A stretch of DNA of 21,812 nucleotides. Origin: DATJLQ01 sp035509415. Its GTDB lineage: Bacteria > Pseudomonadota > Alphaproteobacteria > JACZXZ01. Positions 14,535 to 21,812 of this stretch are shown piece after piece; the stretch's first letter is position 1, and each line of letters begins with the position of its first letter. The translations under genes and the position numbers were made by a program. The stretch spans positions 1 to 21,812 of the forward strand of contig DATJLQ010000111.1 in assembly GCA_035509415.1 (NCBI GenBank). The letters run 5' to 3'. Below the pieces are notes generated by a model, which made no database searches, was not told the origin of the DNA, and saw only the letters and a program-made list of their open reading frames with translations.

Positions 14535-16121
14535 ATGCGCATCTATCTCTATGACAGCACGCTGCGCGACGGCGGGCAGACCCAGGGCGTAGATTTCTCG
14601 GCCGCCGACAAGGTCGCGGTCGCCGAAGCGCTCGACCGGCTCGGCATCGACTATATCGAGGGCGGCTGGCCGGGGGCGAACCCGACCGACGACGCCTTTT
14701 TCGCGAGCCCGCCGCGCCTCAAGCGCGCGAAGCTCGCGGCCTTCGGCATGACGCGCCGGCCCGGGCGGAGTGCCGCCAACGATCCCGGCCTCGCGGCGCT
14801 CGTCGCGACGACCGCGCGCACCCTCTGCCTCGTGGGGAAGAGTTGGGATTATCACGTCGAGCGCGCACTCGGCGTCGGGCTCGACGAGAATCTGCGCATG
14901 ATCGCGGAAAGCATCGCCTACGCCGCGACCAAGGCCGACGAAGTGATGTTCGACGCCGAGCATTTCTTCGACGGCTACAAGGCCAATGCGGCCTACGCGC
15001 TCCAATGCGTCGAGGCGGCGCTGAAGGCGGGAGCGCGCTGGATCGTGCTGTGCGACACCAACGGCGGCGCCTTGCCCCACGAGGTCGAGGCGATCGTGGC
15101 CGAGGTCGCAAAGCGCATCCCGGGCGAGCGCCTCGGCATCCATTGCCACAACGACACCGACAACGCGGTCGCGAACTCGCTCGCCGCCGTGCGCGCGGGG
15201 GCGCGCCAGATCCAGGGTACGCTCAATGGGCTCGGCGAGCGCTGCGGCAATGCGAATCTCGTGTCGCTCATCCCGACCCTCATGCTCAAGATGGGCTGCG
15301 ACGTCGGCATCGACCGTACGCAGCTTGCCCAGCTCACCCACGTCTCGCGCCTCTTGGACGAGCGCTTGAACCAGGCGCCGCGGCGCAACGCGCCCTATGT
15401 CGGCGAAAGCGCCTTCGCGCACAAGGGCGGGCTCCACGTCTCGGCGGTCGAGAAGGACCCGAAATGCTACGAGCATGTCGAGCCCGAGCTGGTGGGCAAT
15501 GCGCGTCACATCGTGGTCTCGGACCAGGCGGGCCGCTCGAACATCCTCGCGCGCTTCCGCGACATCGGCCTCGCGGTCGACCCGGGCGACGCGCGCGTGC
15601 AGCGCCTGGTCGATCAGGTGAAGGAGCGCGAGCATCAGGGCTACACCTACGACGGCGCCGAGGCGAGCTTCGAGCTCTTGGCGCGGCGCGAGCTCAACGG
15701 CCTGCCGCGCTATTTCCGCACCCAGACTTTCCGGGTCGAGATCGAGCGGCGCTGGAACGAGCAAGGCGAGATCGCGACCGTGGCCCAGGCGGTGGTCAAG
15801 ATGACGGTGGGGGCCACGCCCGAGTTCCAGGTGGCCGAGGGGAACGGCCCGGTCGACGCGCTCAACCAGGCGCTCCGGAAGGCGCTTTCGAGCCATTACC
15901 CGCAGCTCGAGGACATGCACCTCGTCGACTACAAGGTGCGCATCCTCACGCCGAAGGAGGGAACGCGCGCGGTCACCCGCGTGGTGATCGAGAGTGCGGA
16001 CGGCGAAGGCACGCGCTGGTCGACGGTCGGCATCTCCGCCAACATCATCGAGGCGTCCTACGAGGCGTTGCGCGACGGCATCGTCTACAAGCTCCTGCGC
16101 GACGGGGCCAAGGCGCTGTAG
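14535..16121 (+). CDS. cimA: (R)-citramalate synthase
   Basis: This cytosolic enzyme condenses pyruvate with acetyl-CoA to (R)-citramalate, a threonine-independent route to 2-oxobutyrate and isoleucine. The 528-residue protein has the DRE-TIM barrel start YDSTLRDGGQTQGVDFS (R11, D12), the metal-binding HCHND at 203-207 and QGTLNGLGERCGNANL, which together place it in the isopropylmalate/citramalate synthase family. The IEGGWPGANPTDDAFF segment is characteristic of the long CimA type rather than LeuA. The C-terminal third (about 390-525) is the LeuA-type regulatory dimer domain, which usually senses isoleucine. The ATG at 14535 is fixed by the conserved MRIYLYDSTLRDG start. No attenuator or riboswitch was seen upstream. 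A repeat-rich spacer separates it from trmJ. Confidence 0.94.
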   Translation: MRIYLYDSTLRDGGQTQGVDFSAADKVAVAEALDRLGIDYIEGGWPGANPTDDAFFASPPRLKRAKLAAFGMTRRPGRSAANDPGLAALVATTARTLCLVGKSWDYHVERALGVGLDENLRMIAESIAYAATKADEVMFDAEHFFDGYKANAAYALQCVEAALKAGARWIVLCDTNGGALPHEVEAIVAEVAKRIPGERLGIHCHNDTDNAVANSLAAVRAGARQIQGTLNGLGERCGNANLVSLIPTLMLKMGCDVGIDRTQLAQLTHVSRLLDERLNQAPRRNAPYVGESAFAHKGGLHVSAVEKDPKCYEHVEPELVGNARHIVVSDQAGRSNILARFRDIGLAVDPGDARVQRLVDQVKEREHQGYTYDGAEASFELLARRELNGLPRYFRTQTFRVEIERRWNEQGEIATVAQAVVKMTVGATPEFQVAEGNGPVDALNQALRKALSSHYPQLEDMHLVDYKVRILTPKEGTRAVTRVVIESADGEGTRWSTVGISANIIEASYEALRDGIVYKLLRDGAKAL

Positions 16122-16228
16122 CCGGTTGCACCGTGCACGCCTTACACCTCACCCGCCCGCCGGGCTCGCACCCCGGACGCGCCTCACGCAGCGTCCGGTC
16201 CACCGGGGGAGAGGATTCGGTACCAGCT

Positions 16229-16285
16229 CCCTCGCCCCTCGTGGGAGAGGGAGGGTCCATCGCGCGAGCGATGGGAGGGCGAGGG
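16229..16285. repeat. G/C-rich palindrome between cimA and trmJ
   Basis: An outer dyad CCCTCGCCC (16229-16237) / GGGCGAGGG (16277-16285) encloses an inner hairpin CCATCGC (16257-16263) / GCGATGG (16268-16274). The bases before it (16165-16210) also hold C-rich stretches with GCGTCCGG/CCGGACGC-like arms. The element has the same flavour as the palindrome before gltX and may belong to the same repeat family. Confidence 0.5.
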
Positions 16286-16300
16286 GGCAAGGCGACGATC

Positions 16301-17179
16301 ATGGCCGGCACCGATAAAACGAAACGACCCATGCCGACGAGTCTCGGCGGCCCGGCGGTGATCCTGGTCGAGCCGCAGCTCGGCGAGAATATCGGCTTCG
16401 CCGCGCGCGCCATGTTGAATGGCGGGCTCGAGGATCTCCGCCTCGTGAGCCCGCGCGACGGCTGGCCCAACCCGAAGGCCAAGGCGGCGGCGAGCGGCGC
16501 CGATTCTCTTGTCGAGCGCGCGCGCGTCTATGGCCGCGTCGAGGACGCGCTCGCGGGGCTCCAGCGCGTCTACGCCTCGACCGCGCGGCTGCGCGAAATG
16601 GTGAAGCCCGTCCTGACGCCGCGCGCGGCGGCGGCCGAGATGCGGCGCGCGGCCGAGGCGGGCGAGCGCATCGGCATCCTGTTCGGGCCCGAGCGCATGG
16701 GCCTCACCAACGACCAGGTCTCGCTCGCGGACGCGATCATCCACGTCCCGCTCAACCCCGCCTTCGCGTCGCTCAATCTCGGCCAGGCGGTGCTGCTGGT
16801 CGCCTACGAATGGTGGCAGGCGGGGAGCGACTTCCCCGCCGCGCACACGCCGCTCGGGAAATCGCCGCGCGCCCAACGCGCCGAGCTCGACGCGCTCTTC
16901 GCCCATCTGGAGCGCGAGCTCGTCCAATGCGGCTTCCTGCGCAACGAGGAGAAGCGCCCCTCGATGATGCGCAACCTGCGCAACATGCTCGAGCGCGCGG
17001 CGCTCACCGCCCAGGAGGTGCGCACGCTCCGGGGGGCGATCGCCAATCTCGTCGAGCCCAAGCCCGAAAGGGCGGGACGCAAAAATCCCGAACGGGCGGG
17101 CACCGAGACGCCCAAATCGGCGCCGAAGCGGCGCAAATCCGCCAAAAAGCGCGCGGCGCGCGGGCGCCGAAAGGTTTGA
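16301..17179 (+). CDS. trmJ: tRNA (cytidine/uridine-2'-O-)-methyltransferase, SPOUT family
   Basis: This cytosolic enzyme is expected to 2'-O-methylate position 32 of tRNAs with S-adenosylmethionine. The 292-residue protein shows the SPOUT layout: an N-terminal VILVEPQLGENIGFAARAM, a VYASTARLRE loop and the C-terminal trefoil-knot block ILFGPERMGLTNDQVSLADA followed by ASLNLGQAVLLVAYE. An SMMRNLRNMLERAALT helix follows. Residues from about 255 form a Lys/Arg-rich tail that looks disordered and may bind RNA. The ATG at 16301 has AAGG about 8 bases upstream; in-frame ATGs at 16271 and 16331 are alternatives. The stop codon lies inside the -35 element of the rpsD promoter. TrmJ fits better than the related LasT; the exact tRNA target is family-based. 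Confidence 0.88.
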   Translation: MAGTDKTKRPMPTSLGGPAVILVEPQLGENIGFAARAMLNGGLEDLRLVSPRDGWPNPKAKAAASGADSLVERARVYGRVEDALAGLQRVYASTARLREMVKPVLTPRAAAAEMRRAAEAGERIGILFGPERMGLTNDQVSLADAIIHVPLNPAFASLNLGQAVLLVAYEWWQAGSDFPAAHTPLGKSPRAQRAELDALFAHLERELVQCGFLRNEEKRPSMMRNLRNMLERAALTAQEVRTLRGAIANLVEPKPERAGRKNPERAGTETPKSAPKRRKSAKKRAARGRRKV

Positions 17180-17203
17180 CAGGCGAGCCGCCGCCGCTAT
17201 ACT
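17176..17203 (+). promoter_or_regulatory. Strong promoter for rpsD
   Basis: A perfect -35 TTGACA (17176-17181), overlapping the trmJ stop codon, is followed after 16 bases by TATACT (17198-17203, 5 of 6). It predicts a leader of about 110 bases before rpsD. S4 often represses its own synthesis through its leader, but I see no structure here that I can assign to that. Confidence 0.7.
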
Positions 17204-17318
17204 CGCGCGCTCTTTCCGAGAAAGCGGGCCATGGCAACGTCCAGGACCCCGTCCGTCCGGTCTTCTCCGGGGCAGGACCTATCGGGACAACAACAACCAA
17301 CATGGATGACAACGCAAC

Positions 17319-17933
17319 ATGACCAAGCGTACGAGCTCGAAATACAAGATCAACCGGCGCCTCGGCGTCAATCTCTGGGGCCGCCCCAAGAGTCCCTTCA
17401 ACAAGCGCGAATACGGCCCCGGCCAGCACGGCCAGCGCCGCCGCAAGCCGACCGATTACGGCCTCCAGCTCGCGGCCAAGCAGCGCCTCAAGGGCTATTA
17501 CGGCAACATCACCGAGCGCCAGTTCCGCCGCTACTACACCGAGGCGATCCGCCGCCGCGGCGACACGGGCGAGAATCTGGTGCAGCTGCTCGAGCGCCGG
17601 CTCGACGCGGTGATCTACCGCATGAAGTTCGTGCCCACCGTGTTCGCGGCGCGTCAGTTCGTCAACCACGGCCATATCCGCGTCAACGGCAAGCGCGTCA
17701 CCATCCCGTCCTACCAGGTCTCGGACAACGACATCGTCGAGGTCAAGGACAAGTCGCGCGAGCTGCCGCTCGTGCTCGAATCGATCGTCTCGAGCGAGCG
17801 CGACGTGCCCGACTACATCGAGGTCGACTTCAAGAAGATGCAGGGCAAGTTCGTGCGCGGGCCTAAGCTCGCCGACGTGCCCTACCCGGTCGCCATGGAG
17901 CCGAACATGGTGGTCGAGTACTACTCGCGCTGA
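17319..17933 (+). CDS. rpsD: 30S ribosomal protein S4
   Basis: This primary 16S rRNA-binding protein of the small subunit helps nucleate 30S assembly. The 204-residue length is typical. The N-terminal YKINRRLGVNLWGRP, the FNKREYGPGQHGQRRRKPTDYGLQL block and the S4 RNA-binding domain (about 93-150, LERRLDAVIYRMKFVPTVFAARQFVNHGHIRVNG) are all present, with a conserved EYYSR end. It lacks the N-terminal zinc cysteines, so it is the C-minus form. It stands alone, outside the alpha operon, which is usual in alphaproteobacteria. It has its own promoter and a stem-loop after the stop. Confidence 0.98.
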   Translation: MTKRTSSKYKINRRLGVNLWGRPKSPFNKREYGPGQHGQRRRKPTDYGLQLAAKQRLKGYYGNITERQFRRYYTEAIRRRGDTGENLVQLLERRLDAVIYRMKFVPTVFAARQFVNHGHIRVNGKRVTIPSYQVSDNDIVEVKDKSRELPLVLESIVSSERDVPDYIEVDFKKMQGKFVRGPKLADVPYPVAMEPNMVVEYYSR

Positions 17934-17958
17934 GCGCGGCGCCATCTCGAGGCACGGC

Positions 17959-17986
17959 GGCGGCCCGGGAGCGATTCCGGGCCGCC
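17959..17986. terminator. Stem-loop between convergent rpsD and the RlpA-like gene
   Basis: A perfect 10-base stem, GGCGGCCCGG (17959-17968) with CCGGGCCGCC (17977-17986), encloses an 8-base loop. It lies 26 bases after the rpsD stop and 28 bases from the end of the convergent gene. The T content after the stem is low on both strands, so it is a terminator candidate of the G/C-rich kind. Confidence 0.6.
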
Positions 17987-18013
17987 TCGCTTTCGAGCAC
18001 CCGGCGGGGTGAG

Positions 18014-18643
18014 TTACGCGACCTGGCGCTCGATGCGCACGCGCGCGACGCCCAGCTGCCTCATGCCGAGCAGGAGCGCCGCACGGGCCGAGAGATCGAT
18101 GATGCGGCCGCGCACGAAGGGGCCGCGATCGTTGATGCGCACGACGACCGTGCGCCCGGTCCGGAGATGGGTCACGCGCACATGCGCGCCCATGGGCAGG
18201 TTCGGATGCGCCGCCGTCATCGCATTCCGGTCGTAGCGCTCGCCGCTCGCGGTCGGGCGGCCATGAAAATCGCCGCCGTACCACGAAGCGAGGCCGGTTT
18301 CCGACACGCAATCGGGCCGCTTCGGCTTATGGCCGGGCGGCGGCGGCGCGAAGCAGGACGGGCTCCCGGCCTTCGAGCTCGACGCGGGCCAGGACAGCGC
18401 GCGCGCCGGATTTTGCCAGGCGAGGAGCGCCGAGCCTGCGACCAACCCCACGAGAGCCGCGCGCCGCGACCAGGATTGCCGATGGCGGACGCGCGCCAGC
18501 ACCGGCGCGCCGCGCGCTGGCGCGACCGACGGAGACTTCCGCCGGCGGCCGAAAGTTTCGAGCGCGCGCGCAGCGATCGAGATCATGAGCATGATCGCCA
18601 CGAGCGCGAAGCCCGCAATGAAGCGTAAAAGCATGAACGACAT
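18014..18643 (-). CDS. RlpA-like double-psi beta-barrel protein
   Basis: RlpA-type proteins are periplasmic lytic transglycosylases acting on denuded peptidoglycan at the septum. Residues 116-205 form the double-psi beta-barrel: GLASWYGGDFHGRPTASGERYD, then NAMTAAHPNLPMGAHVRV, then VVVRINDRGPFVRGRIIDLS. The acidic and His residues that correspond to the catalytic set of Pseudomonas RlpA, as I recall it, are kept (E135, H146, D172). Unlike classical RlpA it has no SPOR domain and no lipobox. Instead there are two hydrophobic segments, at about 5-27 and 62-76, separated by a basic linker, so it could be membrane-anchored or cleaved after residue 82 (ARA-L). The ATG at 18643 has a TGAGGGT ribosome site. 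It follows a small membrane-protein gene by 11 bases. rlpA proper is not claimed because of the missing SPOR domain. Confidence 0.82.
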   Translation of the reverse strand: MSFMLLRFIAGFALVAIMLMISIAARALETFGRRRKSPSVAPARGAPVLARVRHRQSWSRRAALVGLVAGSALLAWQNPARALSWPASSSKAGSPSCFAPPPPGHKPKRPDCVSETGLASWYGGDFHGRPTASGERYDRNAMTAAHPNLPMGAHVRVTHLRTGRTVVVRINDRGPFVRGRIIDLSARAALLLGMRQLGVARVRIERQVA

Positions 18644-18654
18644 TGGCGTGACCC

Positions 18655-18831
18655 TCAGCTTGCGCGGCGGGGATAAGTCCCGCTCTGTGCGTCGCGCGAC
18701 CGCGCCGCCGGCACCGCCCCGGCGCCGGGACGCGTCGACGCGCTCCGCGACATGAGCGCCTTGTTGGCGGCCAGCAACATGACGACCGGCAGAACCAAGG
18801 CCGTCGCGAACAGGAAGTGCAGCGTGACCAT
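18655..18831 (-). CDS. Small single-pass membrane protein upstream of the RlpA-like gene
   Basis: This 58-codon frame starts at an ATG with GAGG 5 bases upstream and ends 11 bases before the RlpA-like start, on the same strand. The product begins MVTLHFLFATALVLPVVMLL, one strong hydrophobic segment (about 4-22), then a basic stretch and a Ser/Arg/Ala-rich tail. The good ribosome site, the membrane helix and the tight spacing argue that it is real and forms an operon with the RlpA-like gene. I recognise no family, and in GC-rich DNA short frames arise easily, so confidence is moderate. Confidence 0.5.
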   Translation of the reverse strand: MVTLHFLFATALVLPVVMLLAANKALMSRSASTRPGAGAVPAARSRDAQSGTYPRRAS

Positions 18832-19051
18832 CGTCGCCTCGTCTCACGGTTTGCGGTTTCGAGCGCGGCCCGGATGTACGCCGGCGCGTCATAAAAAATC
18901 GATTTGAAATTGGGCCGCGACGCGTAAACGCCGCTTTATGCGCGCGCGAATGCGCCGGATCCCCTTGAAACTGAGGCGTTCCTGCCCGCCGCGCCGGATT
19001 TGCCGGGCTCCTTGTGCACCGCAGCAATTTGCGCATGGGCGCCATGCGAAT

Positions 19052-19086
19052 AATATCTATCGAATGATATTGTTTATCGTTTGATA
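19052..19086. promoter_or_regulatory. Operator region for the TetR-family regulator
   Basis: An AT-rich patch just before the regulator holds a perfect dyad, AATATC (19052-19057), 8 bases, then GATATT (19066-19071). It also holds two spaced copies of TATC-N4-GATA, at 19058-19069 and 19075-19086. The patch stands out sharply from the GC-rich surroundings. It is the obvious place for autoregulatory binding controlling the efflux operon; the binding itself is inference. The rest of the 277-base divergent spacer (18832-19051) shows nothing else I can support. Confidence 0.6.
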
Positions 19087-19108
19087 CAGTCTTAGAGTGC
19101 GCGCCGCC

Positions 19109-19822
19109 ATGACCCAGCTCAAGACCCGCGAGCGCCCGGCGCGCCAGGCGCGCCGCGACGAGACCCGCCAATCGCGCGGCGAGGACACGCGCCAGCGCCT
19201 GATCGCGGCCGCGTTCGAGGTGTTCGCCGAGCGCGGCTACGAGGGAGCGACGACGCGCCACCTCGCCGAGCGCGCGGGCGTCAACCTGCCCGCGATCCAG
19301 TACTATTTCGGCAACAAGGAGGGGCTCTATCGCGCGGCCGTGGGCACCATCGTCGCGCGCATCGAGGAGCACATGGCCGAGGTCGCCAGGCGCATCGAGG
19401 CGGCGCTCACGGCGCGCCAGGTGCCGAAGAAGCGCCTCATCGGGCTTCTGCTCGAGCTCCTCGACGCGTTCGTGATCCTGCTCGCGGGCAAGGATCGCTC
19501 CGAAAGCGGCCGCCTCTTCATCGCGCGCGCCGAGATCGAATTCACCGAGGCGCTCGATCCGTTCCACAAGATCATCCAGCGCCGCATCGTGGGCCCCGCG
19601 ACCGAGCTGGTCGCGCGTCTCATCGGCCGGCCCGCGAAGGACGAGCGCACCGTGCTCAAGGCGGTCGCGATCCTGGGCGAGGTCAACATCTTCTGCCAGG
19701 GTGGGGCGCGCCGCACGCTCGGCTGGGCGTCGTTCGACGACGCGCAGGTGGCGAAGGTCAAGAACATGCTGCGCGAGCACGTGCCCGCGATCTTCAACGC
19801 GGCGAATGGGGCGCGTTCATGA
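19109..19822 (+). CDS. TetR/AcrR-family transcriptional regulator, CecR-like C-terminus
   Basis: This DNA-binding repressor type normally controls an adjacent efflux operon. From the ATG at 19109 (237 residues) the N-terminal TetR domain reads TRQRLIAAAFEVFAERGYEGATTRHLAERAGVNLPAIQYYFGNKEGLYRA, given here only as its span 28-76, with the recognition helix at about 57-68. The C-terminal part, ending ILGEVNIFCQGGARRTLGW, resembles the DUF1956 domain of CecR/YbiH regulators as I recall it. An in-frame GTG four codons upstream (19097) is an alternative start; neither has a strong ribosome site. The stop overlaps the start of the efflux lipoprotein gene by 4 bases (ATGA), so regulator and pump are one operon, probably autoregulated through the dyads just upstream. 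The ligand is unknown. Confidence 0.9.
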   Translation: MTQLKTRERPARQARRDETRQSRGEDTRQRLIAAAFEVFAERGYEGATTRHLAERAGVNLPAIQYYFGNKEGLYRAAVGTIVARIEEHMAEVARRIEAALTARQVPKKRLIGLLLELLDAFVILLAGKDRSESGRLFIARAEIEFTEALDPFHKIIQRRIVGPATELVARLIGRPAKDERTVLKAVAILGEVNIFCQGGARRTLGWASFDDAQVAKVKNMLREHVPAIFNAANGARS

Positions 19823-21312
19823 GCGCGCTCGGTCTTCCGAACGGCGTGCGCGCGCGGGCGGCCCTCGCGGTCGCGGCGGCATTGCTGCTCGCGGGCTGCG
19901 CGGTCGGCCCCGACTTCAAGAAGCCGGCGCCGCCGCAAGTCACCGGCTATGCCTCGCCCATGGCCCCGCTTCCGGCCAAGACCGCGTCGGCGGACGTTCC
20001 CGCGGGCGACGCCCAGCGCTTCGTCGAGGATCGCGACGTTCCGGGCGATTGGTGGACCCTGTTCCATTCGAAGGCGCTCGACGCGTTGGTCGAGGAGGCG
20101 CTCAAGGCCAATCCCGACCTCGCGGCGGCGCAAGCCGCGTTGCGCGAGGCGCGCGAGAACGTCGCGGCCGAGGACGGCGCCTTGTTCCCGACCGTGAAGG
20201 CGAATGGCGGCCTCTCGCGCCAGAAGAGCTCGCTCGCCCAGAGCGGCACGAAATTGGCCTATAGCCTCTACAACGCCAACGTCGCGGTGAGCTACGCGCC
20301 CGACGTGTTCGGCGGCACGCGGCGCGAGATCGAATCCCTCGAGGCCGAGGCGGACTACCAGCGCTTCCAGCTCGAGGCGACCTACCTGACGCTCACCTCG
20401 AACGTGACCGCGGCCGCGATGCAGGAAGCTTCGTTGCGCGCGCAGATCGAGGCGACGCGCGAAATCGTCAAGGACGAAAGCGCGCAGCTCGACGTGGTGA
20501 AGCAGCAGTTCGAGCTCGGCGGCGTGTCGCGCGCGGACGTGCTGTCCCAGCAATCGACCCTCGCCCAGACCGAGGCGACGCTGCCGCCGCTCGAGAAATC
20601 GCTCGCCCAGGAGCGCAACCAGATCATGGCCTATACCGGCCGCTATCCGAGCCAGGACCAGGGCGGGCGCTTCGAGCTCGCGGCCCTCACGCTCCCCGGC
20701 GATCTTCCGGTCTCGCTGCCCTCGAAGCTGGTCGAGCAGCGCCCCGACGTGCGCGCCGCCGAGGCGCAGCTCCACGCGGCGAGTGCCGAGATCGGCGTCG
20801 CGATCGCGAACGAGCTGCCGCAATTCGCCATCGGCGCGGGCTATGGCGGCGCCGGCTCGACGATCGCGAACCTGTTCTCGCCCGCGAACATCGTCTGGTC
20901 GATCGCCGGAAGTGCCGCGCAAACCATCTTCGACGGCGGCACGTTGCTTCATAAGCGGCGCGCGGCCGACGCCGCGTTCGACCAGGCGGCGGCCCAGTAC
21001 CGCTCGACCGTGCTCGCCGCGTTCCAGAACGTGGCCGACGCGCTCCGCGCCCTTCAATACGACGCAGTGGCGCTCAAGGCGGACACCGAGGCCGAGCGCG
21101 CGGCAGCCGACAGCCTCGAGCTCAGCCGCGAGCAGTTCAAGGCCGGGGCGGTCACTTATCTCACGCTGCTCAACGCCGAGCAGGCGTACCAGAATACGCG
21201 CATCACGCTGGTCAAGGCCGAGGCGGCGCGCTTCACCGACACGGTGGCGCTGTTCCAGGCCTTGGGCGGCGGCTGGTGGCACCGCGCCGACGTGGCGGCG
21301 CGCGGCGAATGA
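19819..21312 (+). CDS. RND efflux outer-membrane factor lipoprotein (NodT/OprM family)
   Basis: This TolC-like trimeric channel carries substrates from an RND pump across the outer membrane. The 497-residue protein has a signal peptide ending in the lipobox LLAGC (Cys27), followed by AVGPDFKKPAPP, the standard start of NodT-family lipoproteins. Two homologous halves, each an outer-membrane-efflux repeat, follow. Segments such as WWTLFHSKALDALVEEALKANPD in the first half and LPSKLVEQRPDVRAAEAQLHAAS at the start of the second are family hallmarks. The start overlaps the regulator stop. The next gene is the periplasmic adaptor, 52 bases on. Substrate cannot be inferred. Confidence 0.94.
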   Translation: MSALGLPNGVRARAALAVAAALLLAGCAVGPDFKKPAPPQVTGYASPMAPLPAKTASADVPAGDAQRFVEDRDVPGDWWTLFHSKALDALVEEALKANPDLAAAQAALREARENVAAEDGALFPTVKANGGLSRQKSSLAQSGTKLAYSLYNANVAVSYAPDVFGGTRREIESLEAEADYQRFQLEATYLTLTSNVTAAAMQEASLRAQIEATREIVKDESAQLDVVKQQFELGGVSRADVLSQQSTLAQTEATLPPLEKSLAQERNQIMAYTGRYPSQDQGGRFELAALTLPGDLPVSLPSKLVEQRPDVRAAEAQLHAASAEIGVAIANELPQFAIGAGYGGAGSTIANLFSPANIVWSIAGSAAQTIFDGGTLLHKRRAADAAFDQAAAQYRSTVLAAFQNVADALRALQYDAVALKADTEAERAAADSLELSREQFKAGAVTYLTLLNAEQAYQNTRITLVKAEAARFTDTVALFQALGGGWWHRADVAARGE

Positions 21313-21364
21313 CGGTCACGAGGCAGGCATCCGCGCGCCACGCGCGCGCATGGGGTAGGGGTTC

Positions 21365-21812
21365 ATGATCAAGCGCATGGCGATCATGCTGGTCGCGGTC
21401 ATCATCGTGTTCGGCGGCATTTTCGGATTCGAGGCATTCCGCTCGATCATGACGAAGAAATTCTTCGCCTCGCGCGGCGTGCCGGTGCAGACCATCTCGA
21501 CCGTGGTCGCGCGGGTCCAGGATTGGCAGCCGCACCTCGACGCGGTCGGCAGCCTGCGCGCGGTCAACGGCGCGGACTTGGCCCTCGAGGTCTCGGGCGT
21601 CGTCTCGAAGCTCGACTTCAAGTCGGGCGAGGACGTGGCGGCCGGCGCCGAGCTCCTGACGCTCAACGCCAAGGACGACGTCGCGAAGCTCCATTCGCTC
21701 GAGGCGGTCGCGAACCTCGCCCAGATCACCTATCAGCGCGACCAGCGCCAGTTCAAGGCGCAAGCGGTGAGCCAGGCGACGATCGACACCGACGCCGCCA
21801 ACCTCAAGAACG
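21365..21812 (+). CDS. RND efflux periplasmic adaptor (membrane fusion protein), truncated by the window end
   Basis: The first 149 codons are present and open to the right edge. The protein starts with MIKRMAIMLVAVIIVFGGIFG, an uncleaved-looking membrane anchor, then QTISTVVARVQDWQPHLDAVGSLRAV. The first half of a lipoyl/barrel-sandwich region follows (about 65-105: EVSGVVSKLDFKSGEDVAAG), and then a helical hairpin arm (about 105-149). This is typical of MexH/AcrA-type adaptors that link an RND pump to the outer-membrane channel encoded just upstream. The ATG at 21365 follows a GTAGGGG ribosome site. The RND transporter gene is expected beyond the window. Confidence 0.88.
   Translation, partial: MIKRMAIMLVAVIIVFGGIFGFEAFRSIMTKKFFASRGVPVQTISTVVARVQDWQPHLDAVGSLRAVNGADLALEVSGVVSKLDFKSGEDVAAGAELLTLNAKDDVAKLHSLEAVANLAQITYQRDQRQFKAQAVSQATIDTDAANLKN

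Noticed and set aside
14271..15920. Minus-strand open frame running upstream of the DUF3574 lipoprotein through cimA
   Set aside because: Only the part from 14270 down has a signal peptide, lipobox and ribosome site. The rest is antisense shadow of cimA.
18644..19780. Minus-strand extension of the RlpA-like frame over the regulator
   Set aside because: It has no domain logic and overlaps the TetR gene. The RlpA-like start at 18643 has a ribosome site, and the small membrane protein uses a different frame.
1..21812. tRNA, rRNA, CRISPR array or known riboswitch
   Set aside because: Reading the spacers on both strands gave no cloverleaf ending, no regularly spaced repeats and no recognisable riboswitch core.

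Overview
The window is high-GC DNA (mostly around 68-70% by eye) from an alphaproteobacterium, probably Hyphomicrobiales- or Rhodospirillales-like. This rests on the family flavour of the housekeeping proteins, the palindromic intergenic repeats typical of such genomes, and gene content such as class II DAHP synthase, citramalate synthase, TrmJ next to rpsD, and a NodT-type efflux lipoprotein. No RNA gene, CRISPR array, transposase or integrase was seen. No gene-free stretch exceeds 300 bases.

Layout. 1-2.85 kb: class II DAHP synthase, a repeat-rich spacer, and a short-form nicotinate phosphoribosyltransferase. 2.9-5.05 kb: an accessory cassette of somewhat lower GC. It has a palindrome-covered promoter, a polymorphic-toxin-like protein whose C-terminus resembles DUF4329, a candidate immunity lipoprotein, an orphan fragment of a second toxin C-terminus, and a second, homologous immunity lipoprotein. 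5.2-10.5 kb: glutamine-dependent NAD synthase, a glutamyl-tRNA synthetase, a secreted protein of unknown function, and cysteinyl-tRNA synthetase (cysS, TTG start). 10.54-13.14 kb: an AT-rich one-gene island on the minus strand. It encodes an 808-residue protein with a C-terminal TOPRIM domain and sits between two 92/95-identical copies of the cysS 3' end. 13.2-18.0 kb: a Cys-rich unknown protein, a DUF3574-type lipoprotein (minus), cimA, trmJ and rpsD. 18.0-18.8 kb (minus): an RlpA-like double-psi beta-barrel protein preceded by a 58-residue membrane protein. 19.1 kb to the end: a TetR-family regulator, a NodT/OprM outer-membrane efflux lipoprotein, and the start of an RND periplasmic adaptor, forming an efflux operon that runs off the window.

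How they work together. Most of the window is core metabolism: the shikimate entry step, NAD salvage and synthesis, isoleucine precursor supply by citramalate, two tRNA synthetases, a tRNA methyltransferase and a ribosomal protein. Two accessory insertions interrupt it. One is the toxin/immunity cassette between the two NAD genes. The other is the TOPRIM island at the 3' end of cysS, which is the best candidate for an undescribed system: a stand-alone gene with helical repeats plus TOPRIM and no visible ATPase motif, inserted so that cysS keeps an intact coding end. A defence role is inference from architecture and setting only.
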